Source of the DNA: Ricinus communis
Lineage: Eukaryota > Streptophyta > Magnoliopsida > Malpighiales > Euphorbiaceae
Length of the DNA stretch: 64,000 nt
Direction of reading: 5' to 3'
Assembly: GCF_019578655.1 (NCBI RefSeq)
Contig: NC_063263.1
Span: 10,229,001-10,293,000 of the forward strand
Shown: positions 1 through 9,028 of the stretch, one piece after another
How the letters are laid out: every line of letters starts with the position of its first letter
Position numbering within the stretch: the stretch's first letter is position 1
Position numbers and translations under genes: made by a program
The notes under the pieces: generated by a model
What the model was told of the DNA's origin: nothing
Database searches by the model: none
The model's input: the letters and a program-made list of their open reading frames with translations, nothing else

Positions 1-576
1 TGGCTTCCTCAAAAACTTTTCACTGGCATTCATGAACTTCAACAAAAAGTAAAATGAAGAATCGATATGATTTAAACATCAGTTATGTACTTTAAACCAA
101 AAAGAAATTCACACTCCGTTTATTTTTACTATGAAATGCCTTGATTTGAAATGCTCTCATGAGAGACATGGAACAGGATTCAAATTTTTGTTCTTAATAT
201 TCAAATCTCAACATCCATTCCCATATAGCTTTATCTTCACTACAAAGCCAAGACACCAGTTAAAAGTCCAACCATACGGTAGGACAAAGCATCTTAGTAT
301 GTTTCTTTTTTCCCTTCTAGTCTCCTAATACAACTAGTTGTAAAAAGAAACCGAAAGATATGCTTATTTTCAGAATTTTTAAACATGCTAGTTTCAAAAC
401 TAATCACAAAATTATTTCAAATATACCAACACCAGAATTATTTTTCCAACAGGTCAGATTGTTCATCCAGTTTTTCCACCTCTAAATAGAATCTAGTAAA
501 ATGTACAAAAAATCAGTTGCTCATACTGCAAAACAATACAGAACTTTTACAATCAGCAGAAGTGCAGATAACTAGT
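1..576. other. Flank downstream of NLR gene 1
   Basis: This stretch follows the stop codon of the minus-strand NLR gene and runs to the window edge. It is AT-rich and contains only short chance open frames. It may hold the 3' UTR or further 3' exons of that gene, because a plausible splice donor lies just before the apparent stop. I could not identify any LRR-coding sequence in it. Confidence 0.4.
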
Positions 577-3351
577 TCAAAGAAGAATCTGAAACAGAAA
601 GGATACCTGATGGTTTGAAGGTCGCTGAGCAACTGCATCAGCCATAGCTTGGCAGAAACTTATTAGTTCTGGAAGAGAATCCAGCTCCAAGTAGGTTAAT
701 TTGGGGAACCAAGTATTTTCTGCTGCTTCTGCAATTCTGAAATCTTCACCTTCCTTTTTTGAGATAATTTCTCGTATTTTTCCACAGTGAGAGCAGTCTA
801 AGTATTCAAGATGTACCAAAACTCTGGCTATGGACAGAGAAAAAACATTTTTCAATTTACCACAGTCATGTATATGAAGAGACCTAAGGTTGTCAAAACA
901 TGGAAGGCCACTAGGATTCTTTGGGAGTTCCCCATGCCATATCTCCTTTAGTTTGTACAACGATCTGAGTGAAAGTGACTCTAGAAGGGGGAAGGCTGTA
1001 GTATGTGGCACCCAATCCCTGGCATTAATGATACATTCAAGTTTATAACAAGAAGCTAATGACAGAATCTGAGTTTTCTCCAAAAGTTTATGAATACCAC
1101 ACCAAATAGCACCATGCATATCACCCGAAATTCTAAAATAGTTTTGAAATAGATATGCACCCGTTTCATAAACAGGGGAGCCTACAGATATCTTAAACCT
1201 TTCCAGGTTTTGAAAAATCAAGCCTTCTGTCAAAAGATTGACTTCTGGTAAATGAATGTCTAAAACCTTCAAATGACCAGATAAAGAACCAAGCTCAGCA
1301 ATGCTTGCATTGTTTTTCTGTTCAAAATCTCCACAGGCAGATTGCCATTTAGAAAAGCTATTTCTCATATATAGCTCCTCTAGTCGGGATAATTTTGAAA
1401 GAACACCTACTGGAATTTTTCTGAGAGAAGTGCATGATGTCAAATCCAACAACCTTAGATGACTTAGTTGTCCTATTTCTCTCGGCAACTCCATAATATC
1501 AGAACCAGCAAAGCTTAGAATCTCTAGATTTACCAAAATTCCAATTTTGAACAGGTCTTTGGTGGAGCTAGACATTGCCTCAAAGCAACAATTACCAAGA
1601 CATAAGACTTTAAGATTCTCCAGTACATGGAATGACACTAAATTTGATGAAATACGCATATCCAGAAAAGCTAAAACTTGAACCCCTCTCATTCCTTCAA
1701 ATGCAGAGTTTAAGTCTTGAAGTTTCACAATCAAGGAACAGTTGATGGAGACTAACTGCAAAAACTTAAGTCTTGAGCAATCTAAATCAACAGCTCCTTT
1801 GTATGTATCATTGCAGACAATTGAAAGCACAGTGAAACTATTGTATGCATCATTCATCAGCCCTTCCCTTTCAGCATCACGAAGTACTAGAAACTTGTTC
1901 TCTCTTTTGGATGCAATTGATAGGGCAGTACTGCGGACAACAACATGCAATTTGACACACTCCACCTTGCTACTTTGGAATAGTAAAAAGGATGTCCTTA
2001 GCTTATCGACTAGGGCATGCACCCTATTCCTTCCTTCTTTCAAGGTATAAACTCCATCAAACAACCCTAGTCCCATTCCATATCTGACCAAATATTCAAT
2101 TGGGATATCAGAATCTTCAGGAAATAAACAACAAAGCAGAAAACAAGACTTGGCCTCATTGCTTTCTAACTTGCTGTAACTCAGCTCAATTTTAGAATAT
2201 ACCTCATTTTCCATCTCTAAAACATCTACTTTTATAGCCTTCTTCAATTTCCCAAGCACATCCTTCCATATATGCACTTCTTTACCTCTCAGTGCATTTC
2301 CCAAATTAGTGATAGCGACTGGTAAACCCCCACATTTCTTTCCAACTTCTTTTGCCAAAGGATGAATATCGGGACTGTTTGCAGTATTGCCTGCTACCTC
2401 CACGAAATACTTCCACGCCTCTTGTTCAGAAAGGGCATCAAGAATGAAATTTATTTGACTGTTCATCCTACAACAAACATCTTGATTTCCTGATGTTAAA
2501 ACAATTTTGCATCCCTGATGCTGATGTGCTGAAGGTAGACCAATCTCCTCAAAATTGAGCTTTTCCCAAACGTCATCCAATACTATCAGGATCCTGTTAA
2601 TACGTCTCAGACTCATCTGCAGATGACCTGCTATTCCATGTAACCCTTTCTGTTCAAGCTTCAAGCCTAGCCTATCAGAAATTTCGAGTTGAATCTTTTG
2701 AATACAAGGACACTGAGAGACTTTTGCCATCACCACGTTGTCAAACATGTTCTCAGCCTCTACTCTTCTTATGACTTCTTTAACCATTGTGGTTTTACCC
2801 ACGCCTACCATTCCACAAATAGAAATCATGTTTATCCTACTATCTTTCAGAGCCTCCATAACCTCAATTATTATTGATTCTCTAGATTGAAAGCTCTTAA
2901 AACTATCAATGAACATAGATCCAAGATTTGGTGGAGAAGCAGGATAGGATTTTTTATCCAACTTATACCATTTTTCCCTGAGCTTAAGAACAAGCCCAGT
3001 CTTCTTCTTAGCTTCCTTACTTGAGTAATAACATAACCTAATCTTTGGATGCCACCTGTATAAAGCAGTCCTGTCTCCTTCAACAACGTTCGCCAAAAGC
3101 TCCCTTGACTCTTCAATTATTTTGTCCGTCTCTGTCAACCAACTCTCGACATCATGTGTGATAAGTCTACCATTGCTAGTAGCTGCATTCCTCAGTTGTT
3201 TACTCGAGTCCCTTAGCTCATTCAGTTTGTCTATTTCATCCTTAAGAACCTTAACATTGCTCTCATAGTCAATAAGATATCCAATCCGTCTGCCAATTGG
3301 ATTGACCAAGTTTTCACCAATTTTAGATGCAACTGAAATAATAATCTCCAT
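577..3351 (-). CDS. CC-NB-LRR disease resistance protein (At4g27190/RPS2-like)
   Basis: An uninterrupted 924-residue frame encodes a plant intracellular immune receptor. A coiled-coil region (about residues 25-90) precedes the NB-ARC domain. Visible motifs are the P-loop GMVGVGKTT (180-188), kinase-2 LIVLDDVW (255-262), GLPL box CGGLPVA (340-346) and RNBS-D CFLLCCLFPED. Irregular leucine-rich repeats run from about 560 to 900. The start ATG precedes the typical N-terminus MEIIISVASKIG. The MHD motif is degenerate: LHV stands at 468-470. Near the 3' end a good donor (CATCAG|GTATCC, about 605) could splice out the last nine codons, so the true C-terminus may be in another exon. It is transcribed away from the second NLR. 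Family assignment is firm. The effector recognised is unknown. Confidence 0.9.
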   Translation of the reverse strand: MEIIISVASKIGENLVNPIGRRIGYLIDYESNVKVLKDEIDKLNELRDSSKQLRNAATSNGRLITHDVESWLTETDKIIEESRELLANVVEGDRTALYRWHPKIRLCYYSSKEAKKKTGLVLKLREKWYKLDKKSYPASPPNLGSMFIDSFKSFQSRESIIIEVMEALKDSRINMISICGMVGVGKTTMVKEVIRRVEAENMFDNVVMAKVSQCPCIQKIQLEISDRLGLKLEQKGLHGIAGHLQMSLRRINRILIVLDDVWEKLNFEEIGLPSAHQHQGCKIVLTSGNQDVCCRMNSQINFILDALSEQEAWKYFVEVAGNTANSPDIHPLAKEVGKKCGGLPVAITNLGNALRGKEVHIWKDVLGKLKKAIKVDVLEMENEVYSKIELSYSKLESNEAKSCFLLCCLFPEDSDIPIEYLVRYGMGLGLFDGVYTLKEGRNRVHALVDKLRTSFLLFQSSKVECVKLHVVVRSTALSIASKRENKFLVLRDAEREGLMNDAYNSFTVLSIVCNDTYKGAVDLDCSRLKFLQLVSINCSLIVKLQDLNSAFEGMRGVQVLAFLDMRISSNLVSFHVLENLKVLCLGNCCFEAMSSSTKDLFKIGILVNLEILSFAGSDIMELPREIGQLSHLRLLDLTSCTSLRKIPVGVLSKLSRLEELYMRNSFSKWQSACGDFEQKNNASIAELGSLSGHLKVLDIHLPEVNLLTEGLIFQNLERFKISVGSPVYETGAYLFQNYFRISGDMHGAIWCGIHKLLEKTQILSLASCYKLECIINARDWVPHTTAFPLLESLSLRSLYKLKEIWHGELPKNPSGLPCFDNLRSLHIHDCGKLKNVFSLSIARVLVHLEYLDCSHCGKIREIISKKEGEDFRIAEAAENTWFPKLTYLELDSLPELISFCQAMADAVAQRPSNHQVSFLFQILL

Positions 3352-4554
3352 CTCTTTCCACCTTATTATCTCTCCCTCACCCTTTTTTTTTAATATTTCC
3401 CTTTTCTATTTATTTTTTCCTTTGCTAATTTTTTTAAAGGACTATTATTTAAAAGTGCAGGTGAAGATATAGAACTGAGCAACAGCAGCAAAACAAAAAT
3501 AGAAGACTTAACTCAGCAGTCTGTAAAGCTCAGGAAGGTTCAGCAAAGATGTATCCCAGCAAATAACAACAGCAATATCTCAGAACAGTTATGCATATTG
3601 ATTTGTGTATTGAACAGATAAAACCACAACACAAGTGCAAACCTTTGTAATGAAATTATATGCAAAGAAAGAAGAACCTGATGCGTCGCTTTAAGAAATC
3701 ACTGCTACTTCTGTTGTCAAACACGACAATTACTTTTATCTAAAGAAGAAACAAATGACAGTTAATTCCTCAACAATCGAGAACCTTTTAAATTTGCAAA
3801 AGAAAAATATAACAAAAGGAAGAAAAAGAATATTAACTCATTATTAGCTAATCTAGTTTCAATCATACTAATCTAGCACATATCATAAACTGAAGATTTG
3901 ATGTTGTTTAATCATAATCTACCTTGTGGCCCACTAAAATTTGCCACATTGCTTGCTGTTTCTCCCAACTCTCGGCCCCATCAAAGACCAACATTCTCTT
4001 CTCAACAATCTATCCGCTTTTTTCCCTCTCTGTGGCAAATTAGATTCTTTTTATTTAATTAATTCTTTTGATAACATTTCAAAAGAATTAGAACAACAAA
4101 CCATTATTATACAATTACACCAAGCCACCAACCCTAGTTCCAAATCATTTATACTCACACAAGATAATTCCAGAAAGAAAAAACCAACAAAAGTTTTGGA
4201 AACCATGTCTATCAAACACATACTTTCACCAATTTTGCAATGCATTGATAAGATACTAAACTAGTGAGATATGATGTTAAGATTATAAGAATTGAAGAAA
4301 CAATGGAGCATGAGGATTTATTAATGTCAAAATTACTAAAAAGAACTACATTATATCATTATATCTTGAAGTGCAGAAATCAAGTAAATGGTGCAACTCA
4401 CCAGTATATTAAGAGCAGCAATTTCCACCACCTATGCAGCAGAACGCAAGAGGCAATAATTTGAGAACGGAGGCAAATTTAAAATGGAAAATGTAATTTA
4501 GCCGTATAGATTAAATAATTTGAATTCACAATTTAAAGCATTCTGACCAGCCAC

Positions 4555-4585
<31 letters not shown>

Positions 4586-5379
4586 TGTTTTGCCCTTAAT
4601 TCCTTAATTCACAGTCAAGCATATCTTTCTTAGCTTCATTAATGATCTCAAGAATCTAAGGATATTGTTTGCATACACAATCTACCAGAAACATTACAAA
4701 AGCGAATAAAAAGAATCACTAGAGAAAAAAAAAAGTTTCAATTGTTTATTATAAATATAGGGTGCAATCCAACTCAGTCGAGCCGAGCCGAGCTAAACAA
4801 AAATTCATATTTCTTGAGCCGCTAGCCTAAATGAACTTAATTAATGTAATTAAAAATTAAATTATTCAGCGATCAATTAAAAATATGAAATTTTATAAGG
4901 ACTATAATAAATATAATAAATTTATAACTTTATTCAGACAAATATATTTTAATAGGGATTATAATATCTAATAAAATCATAGATATATAAATTTTATATT
5001 TAAATTTCCCGCTATTGATAATATTAATTTATGAGCTAACTAAACAAATTTTTACCCGTCAAGCTCTGATTTGAAGGAGTAAAATTGACGTGACGCCCGT
5101 CCGGGAAGAATGCCCAAAAAGATCTCCAGTAAATTGAAAGGCTGAAACCTGTTCGACGACATATTTAAAAGAGTCGATAACAATATAATTTCGTAATGTT
5201 GTTATCTCACTGCTAGCAAGAAGATGGCAGGTTTAAGCTTGCCTCACTTGTAAACTTAAATTTCAAAATCAAACTGGAGCCTGATGAAGTTTTATTTGAA
5301 ATTCGAGCTCATTAAAATAGTTGAAGTAATCAAGCTTTGCTCAACTTGAGCAAACTAGTCAGATGAAAAAAAAGAATTT
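3352..5379. other. 5' flank of NLR gene 1, intergenic
   Basis: This is AT-rich non-coding sequence upstream of the minus-strand NLR. It presumably includes its promoter and 5' UTR. Open frames of 107 and 66 codons on the plus strand (3941-4464) match no family I recognise and have low-complexity AT-rich composition. A TTA trinucleotide run lies at 4558-4584. The segment around 4760-5390, with GAGCCGAGCCGAGCT-like motifs, looks like old repeat sequence. Confidence 0.4.
4558..4584. repeat. (TTA)n microsatellite
   Basis: About nine uninterrupted TTA/TAT units lie in the spacer between the two NLR genes. It is a simple sequence repeat with no coding context. Confidence 0.9.
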
Positions 5380-5953
5380 CTTTTTTCTTCTCCTTATCCT
5401 GTTGTGCAGTACTTTGAGTAGTTCGAGGTTTGGAATATTTTGGAAATTGTTTAGTTAAATATAAGATAAGATTTGTTGCTAAAAAGAGGATTTGGGTTGG
5501 GCTAGAGGCATCCTTTCTTTTTGTTCCGAGTCAATATCAATTGGTTTTCTTTGCAGACAATTGCATTGGTTTTTTTGTTGAAATCACGCAGCTCTACCTG
5601 CAGAAATTAATGGATATTTCCGAGTGGATTGCTTTGGTGGCCTCAATCAGATGAGAAGAGATGTGAGTGTTTTCTACATGTTCATATTTTTGAGAAACAG
5701 ATGGCTTCTTGCATTCTGCTCTGGTAAAGTTTAAGTCTTTGTTTATGACATGTTTAGTTTTGTGATGGTGCTGGCATTGCCCGTTTGCTGAATGCCACTC
5801 CAGTTTTTTGCCCAAGTTTGAAGCGGCTTCATATTGGAACTAGTCAAGGTAACTTTTGCTTATATTTATCCATTGGTTTCTTCATAATTTTATCAGATGT
5901 TTAAACATGAATTATAACTTCTTAATGTATCTAAGTCTCTAAATATTAAGCTT
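5380..5953 (+). pseudogene. Duplicated fragment of the O-fucosyltransferase gene (introns 2-4 with exons 3 and 4)
   Basis: This segment is a diverged copy of about 16478-17087, in the same orientation, and includes introns. The exon 3 equivalent is readable (GGLNQMRRD is preserved). The exon 4 equivalent starts as FCDGAGIARLLNAT and is then disrupted. A run of six T, where the parent has four, shifts the frame, and a TAG replaces the GAG codon just before the donor. Because introns are retained, the copy arose at DNA level and not by retroposition. Its right edge is exactly the start of an LTR (TGTTGG at 5954), so the element either inserted here or marks the recombination breakpoint. It cannot encode a functional enzyme. 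Confidence 0.88.
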
Positions 5954-6470
5954 TGTTGGTCTTGCTGAGATTTTTTGTTCAAGAATCTAATCAAGCTTAG
6001 TCAGATTTCAGGTAATGTTAACTATATTTCATTAATGTAATTATATCTCTGGAATGTTATTAGTTCTGGGTGAAAATGAATAGTGATCCTTGTTTCAGGG
6101 ACACAAGTATGGTGTTAGGTTTAGTAGATTTTGACTAAAAAAAGAATTTCTCTCCATAAAAAGGAGGTTTTTGTGTAGTGCGTATTGTATTGAAAGAAAG
6201 GCAAGAAAATAAGGAAGAAAAAGAAGAAAAAAATGTTTATAATTTTTAGAGTTACAATTTTTATCTTTTCTTGCATTTAATCTATATTTTCTGCTGCCAA
6301 TCTTTTGTTCCATGTTTTTCTCTCCTTTCTCCTAAACTCAAACGTCAAGAAAGAAAAAAATGTTTATAATTTTCAGACTTATAACTTTTATTCTTTACTG
6401 CATTTAACTTATATTTTCTATTGCAAATTTTTTGTTCCATGTTCTTCTTTTCTATTTCCTGAACTCAACA
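5954..6470 (+). repeat. 5' LTR of the small retroelement
   Basis: It begins TGTTGG and ends CAACA, immediately before the primer-binding-site-like sequence. Its second half contains an internal tandem duplication with a 127-base period (about 6219-6345 and 6346-6470), each copy carrying AAAAATGTTTATAATTTT and TTTTTGTTCCATGTT-like blocks. Confidence 0.7.
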
Positions 6471-6811
6471 GTGGTATTAAAGCTTTAATGATCCTTGAGG
6501 GGTTTGTTTATGCTAACAAAAAAGAATGAGCTTGTCTTTGATTTAAGAAGAAGCTTAGCTTTATGTTTGTTAAGTTCATGCCTCCATGTTTGCATTTTGA
6601 ATTCACCTTTCTTGGAAAGGAAAAAAGCAAAATAAGTGTTTAATTAATTCTCTACACAATGAAAATGAAAATTCGCCTCCAAAATGTCTTTGGAAGGATA
6701 TTTTTTACAATGACGATCTATTATGATCTGTTGTTTCTCAAAAAAGAGAAAAAGAAGAAGGTTGTGGTATTTACTTAGGTTGTAAGAAAAAAAGTATCTT
6801 TGAAGGGACCA

Positions 6812-7100
6812 ATGTGTCCTTAAATTGAAATGTCTATGAAAAGAAACCTAATGAAGTCTTTAAACTGCATAACTTGATGAACACCATCATGTCTCTAAAC
6901 TAAGAATTTGATAAGAACTTGATGGAAATCTAAGCAAGTCTATAAACTGTAAAAATTTGATGGAAGCTTTCATGTCTTAAAACTGAAAATATGATAAAGA
7001 CCATAGTAGTCTTTAAACTGAAAGTTGATGAAAATTTGGGAGGACCATCAAGTCCATAGACTGAAACGCTCGTGATAGGAACTTACATGTCCAAAAACTG
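6812..7100 (+). repeat. Degenerate 35-47 bp internal repeats in the retroelement
   Basis: Eight successive blocks start with variants of AAGTCTTTAAACTG or ATGTCTTAAAACTG, mostly followed by TTGATG or a similar GAT-containing run. They begin near 6812, 6854, 6889, 6936, 6972, 7008, 7051 and 7087. They lie inside the retroelement and have no open frame. Confidence 0.65.
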
Positions 7101-7305
7101 CTTCAATTTGTTGAGTTTGTTGACAAGCCATCAACCATTTGCTAAATACCTTTAAGGAGGCGTTTTTTCTTGTTGGTAAGAGGCAAAAAGCAAAAGATAA
7201 ACATTAAAGATAAAGCAATCCAAGTAAAGTTATAGAGAAAAAATCAGATTTCCATCTATGGAAACACAACACGAAAACTCCAACAAAAATCTCATCAAGG
7301 AGGAG

Positions 7306-7508
7306 TGTTGGATTTGCTAAGATTTTTGCTTAAGAATCTAATCAAGATTAGTCAAATTTCATGCAATGTTAACTATGTTTTATTAATGTAATTATATCTC
7401 AGCAATGTTATTAGTTTTAGATGAAAAGGAACGGTGACTCTTGTTTCAAGAACACGAGCATGGTGTTAGGTTATAGTAGTTTTGAGTAAGAAAAATGAAT
7501 TTCTCTTA
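7306..7508 (+). repeat. Truncated 3' LTR
   Basis: It aligns with the first about 200 bases of the 5' LTR at 5954. It starts TGTTGG directly after a polypurine tract and ends where similarity to the NLR upstream region begins. The remaining about 310 bases of the LTR are missing. Confidence 0.7.
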
Positions 7509-7559
7509 ATTATAGGGAGCATAATGTTATTATTGGAAAGACTATGATTAACTTTTGTG

Positions 7560-7970
7560 AACAACGCAATTAGACAACTCTAAATGCTTGAAAGATTCCC
7601 AAATACACAAAAGTCAAATATTCTTATATGCTAGAATTCTATTAAAACCTTCGTACCTGTTTTTATTCTCTCAAACTTGCAGAATATGATGAGCCCATTT
7701 CGAGTTCAGTGTGGAGATTCCTCATTGATCAATGCTTGAAAATGCACTGTTGGACAAGCAGCATACATATTCCAACTTGAAGATAATCTTGAAGCTTTGC
7801 AGGCTGCTTTAGAAGAATTAAGAGAGTTAAAGAATGATGTGATCCTAAATATTGGCCTTTCAAACCATCAACGATCATAAAGCTTTAGTGAAAAGTCTAC
7901 CTAATGACTCTGCTACTAAGACCTATTTTCAATCTTGTTTTGAAGCATTTTCAGTGCAAAAGAAAAAAAG
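7560..7970 (+). pseudogene. NLR pseudogene consisting only of 5' and 3' ends
   Basis: The upstream flank (7560-7688) and first about 155 coding bases (from ATG at 7689) match the RPS5-like gene at 8820-9190. After GATGTGATCC (about 7842) the match jumps to the extreme 3' end of that gene: 7875-7955 resembles 11580-11670, including the sequence for the acidic tail TKTAFQSCF. The whole NB-ARC and LRR region is therefore deleted. The 5' piece also has a premature TGA within 20 codons, caused by small indels relative to the intact gene. It cannot encode a receptor. Confidence 0.82.
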
Positions 7971-9028
7971 AAGGTTAAGTTAAGGATTGTTAATTTTCTT
8001 TTCGATTTCATAAATTCCAACTCTAGCACTCTGTTTTTTCTTTTATTTTATCCTTTTATTCCTCAATTATCCTGTCTACTTGCTCCATTTCTGCTGTTTT
8101 AGTTTTTGACATACTAATTCAATAGAATTTCAATCAGATCAATCTCTTTATCACAGAATGATGATCGATGAGATTGAGGTTTTAATTTATATTTCTAGGA
8201 AACATTTCTCAGTAGCAAGTTTCTGAGCCCCATCCAAGCTTGCTCTAAAATCTCTAGTCACTTTTGTACTCAAGAACTTTTCCAGTACAAGAACCATTCT
8301 CCATCATGATTCTGATTGCTTTTAACAGAATCATCATCACTGTAGTACTTGCGATTATGATCAGAATATGCACCAGAATAATTGATCAGCTGGGCATTTG
8401 CTTTAATGCATGGAATTACAAGCAGTCCTAGCTTTCTATTATGAACACTAGGAATTTATGGCTGACAAATGGTTGACAAAGAAATGACAGTGTATACTTC
8501 AGTTGTTGAGATGGTCCCCTCAATAATGGCGACCTCTCTTTATTCAAGTGGAAAGATTTATCAGCTCATCTTTCTTTTATCAAAGAAACTTTAATAAAAT
8601 TTTCGATAAGTACAAAAGTAAATTAGTTTCATACATTGACAAAAACATCTTTTCAAGACTTGAACTTTTTTCTTTTATTTTGCTAACAAACCACGTCTTT
8701 CTTCTTCTGAACTAATAGAGCAATTTGCAAGAACTTCAATCATACAGGGTCCATAATGTTGATACTGTTAGAGGCTTGACTTTTCGTCTGAACCACCTTA
8801 CGTGTATGAAAACAATTACGCGACTCTGGATGCTTTAAAGATTGTCAAATCTAATTTTACTCAAAAGTCATATTTCTCATGTTAAAATTCAATGGTGGAA
8901 TTGACATTTTATTTTCCCTTCATCAAACAAATTTCTATTTTTGTGATCTGCCACTGCTGAAATTCTATCAAAAACTTGAGATCTGCCTAGTTCTCTATTT
9001 TTTGTTTTTTATCTCAAACTTGCAAACC
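7971..9028. other. Spacer and promoter region of the RPS5-like gene
   Basis: This is AT-rich sequence between the NLR pseudogene and the intact RPS5-like gene. Its last about 200 bases are the parent-like copy of the pseudogene upstream flank. No other gene is visible. It likely includes the promoter and 5' UTR of the gene at 9029. Confidence 0.4.

Larger units (their letters stand above)
5954..7508 (+). mobile_element. Small non-coding LTR retroelement (TRIM/LARD-like), 3' LTR truncated
   Basis: The first about 200 bases (5954-6155) recur as a direct repeat at 7306-7508, both beginning TGTTGG with a shared body including CAAGAATCTAATCAAG. A primer-binding-site-like sequence, TGGTATTAAAGC (6472-6483), follows the 5' LTR and resembles the initiator-tRNA primer site common in copia-type elements. 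A polypurine tract, AAGGAGGAG (7297-7305), directly precedes the 3' repeat. The internal part (about 835 bp) has no gag or pol. The 3' LTR stops after about 200 bases and joins NLR-related sequence, so no target-site duplication can be tested. LTR divergence by eye suggests an old insertion. Confidence 0.75.

Noticed and set aside
131..328. 65-codon plus-strand frame
   Set aside because: No family signature. It sits in the 3' flank of the NLR gene in AT-rich sequence, which fits a chance frame.
3941..4464. Two adjacent plus-strand frames (107 and 66 codons) upstream of NLR 1
   Set aside because: Low-complexity composition, no recognisable domain and no splice logic linking them. Probably chance.
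8879..9028. N-terminal extension of the RPS5-like NLR from an earlier ATG
   Set aside because: The 50 residues are unlike the family, and the homologous pseudogene supports the start at 9029.
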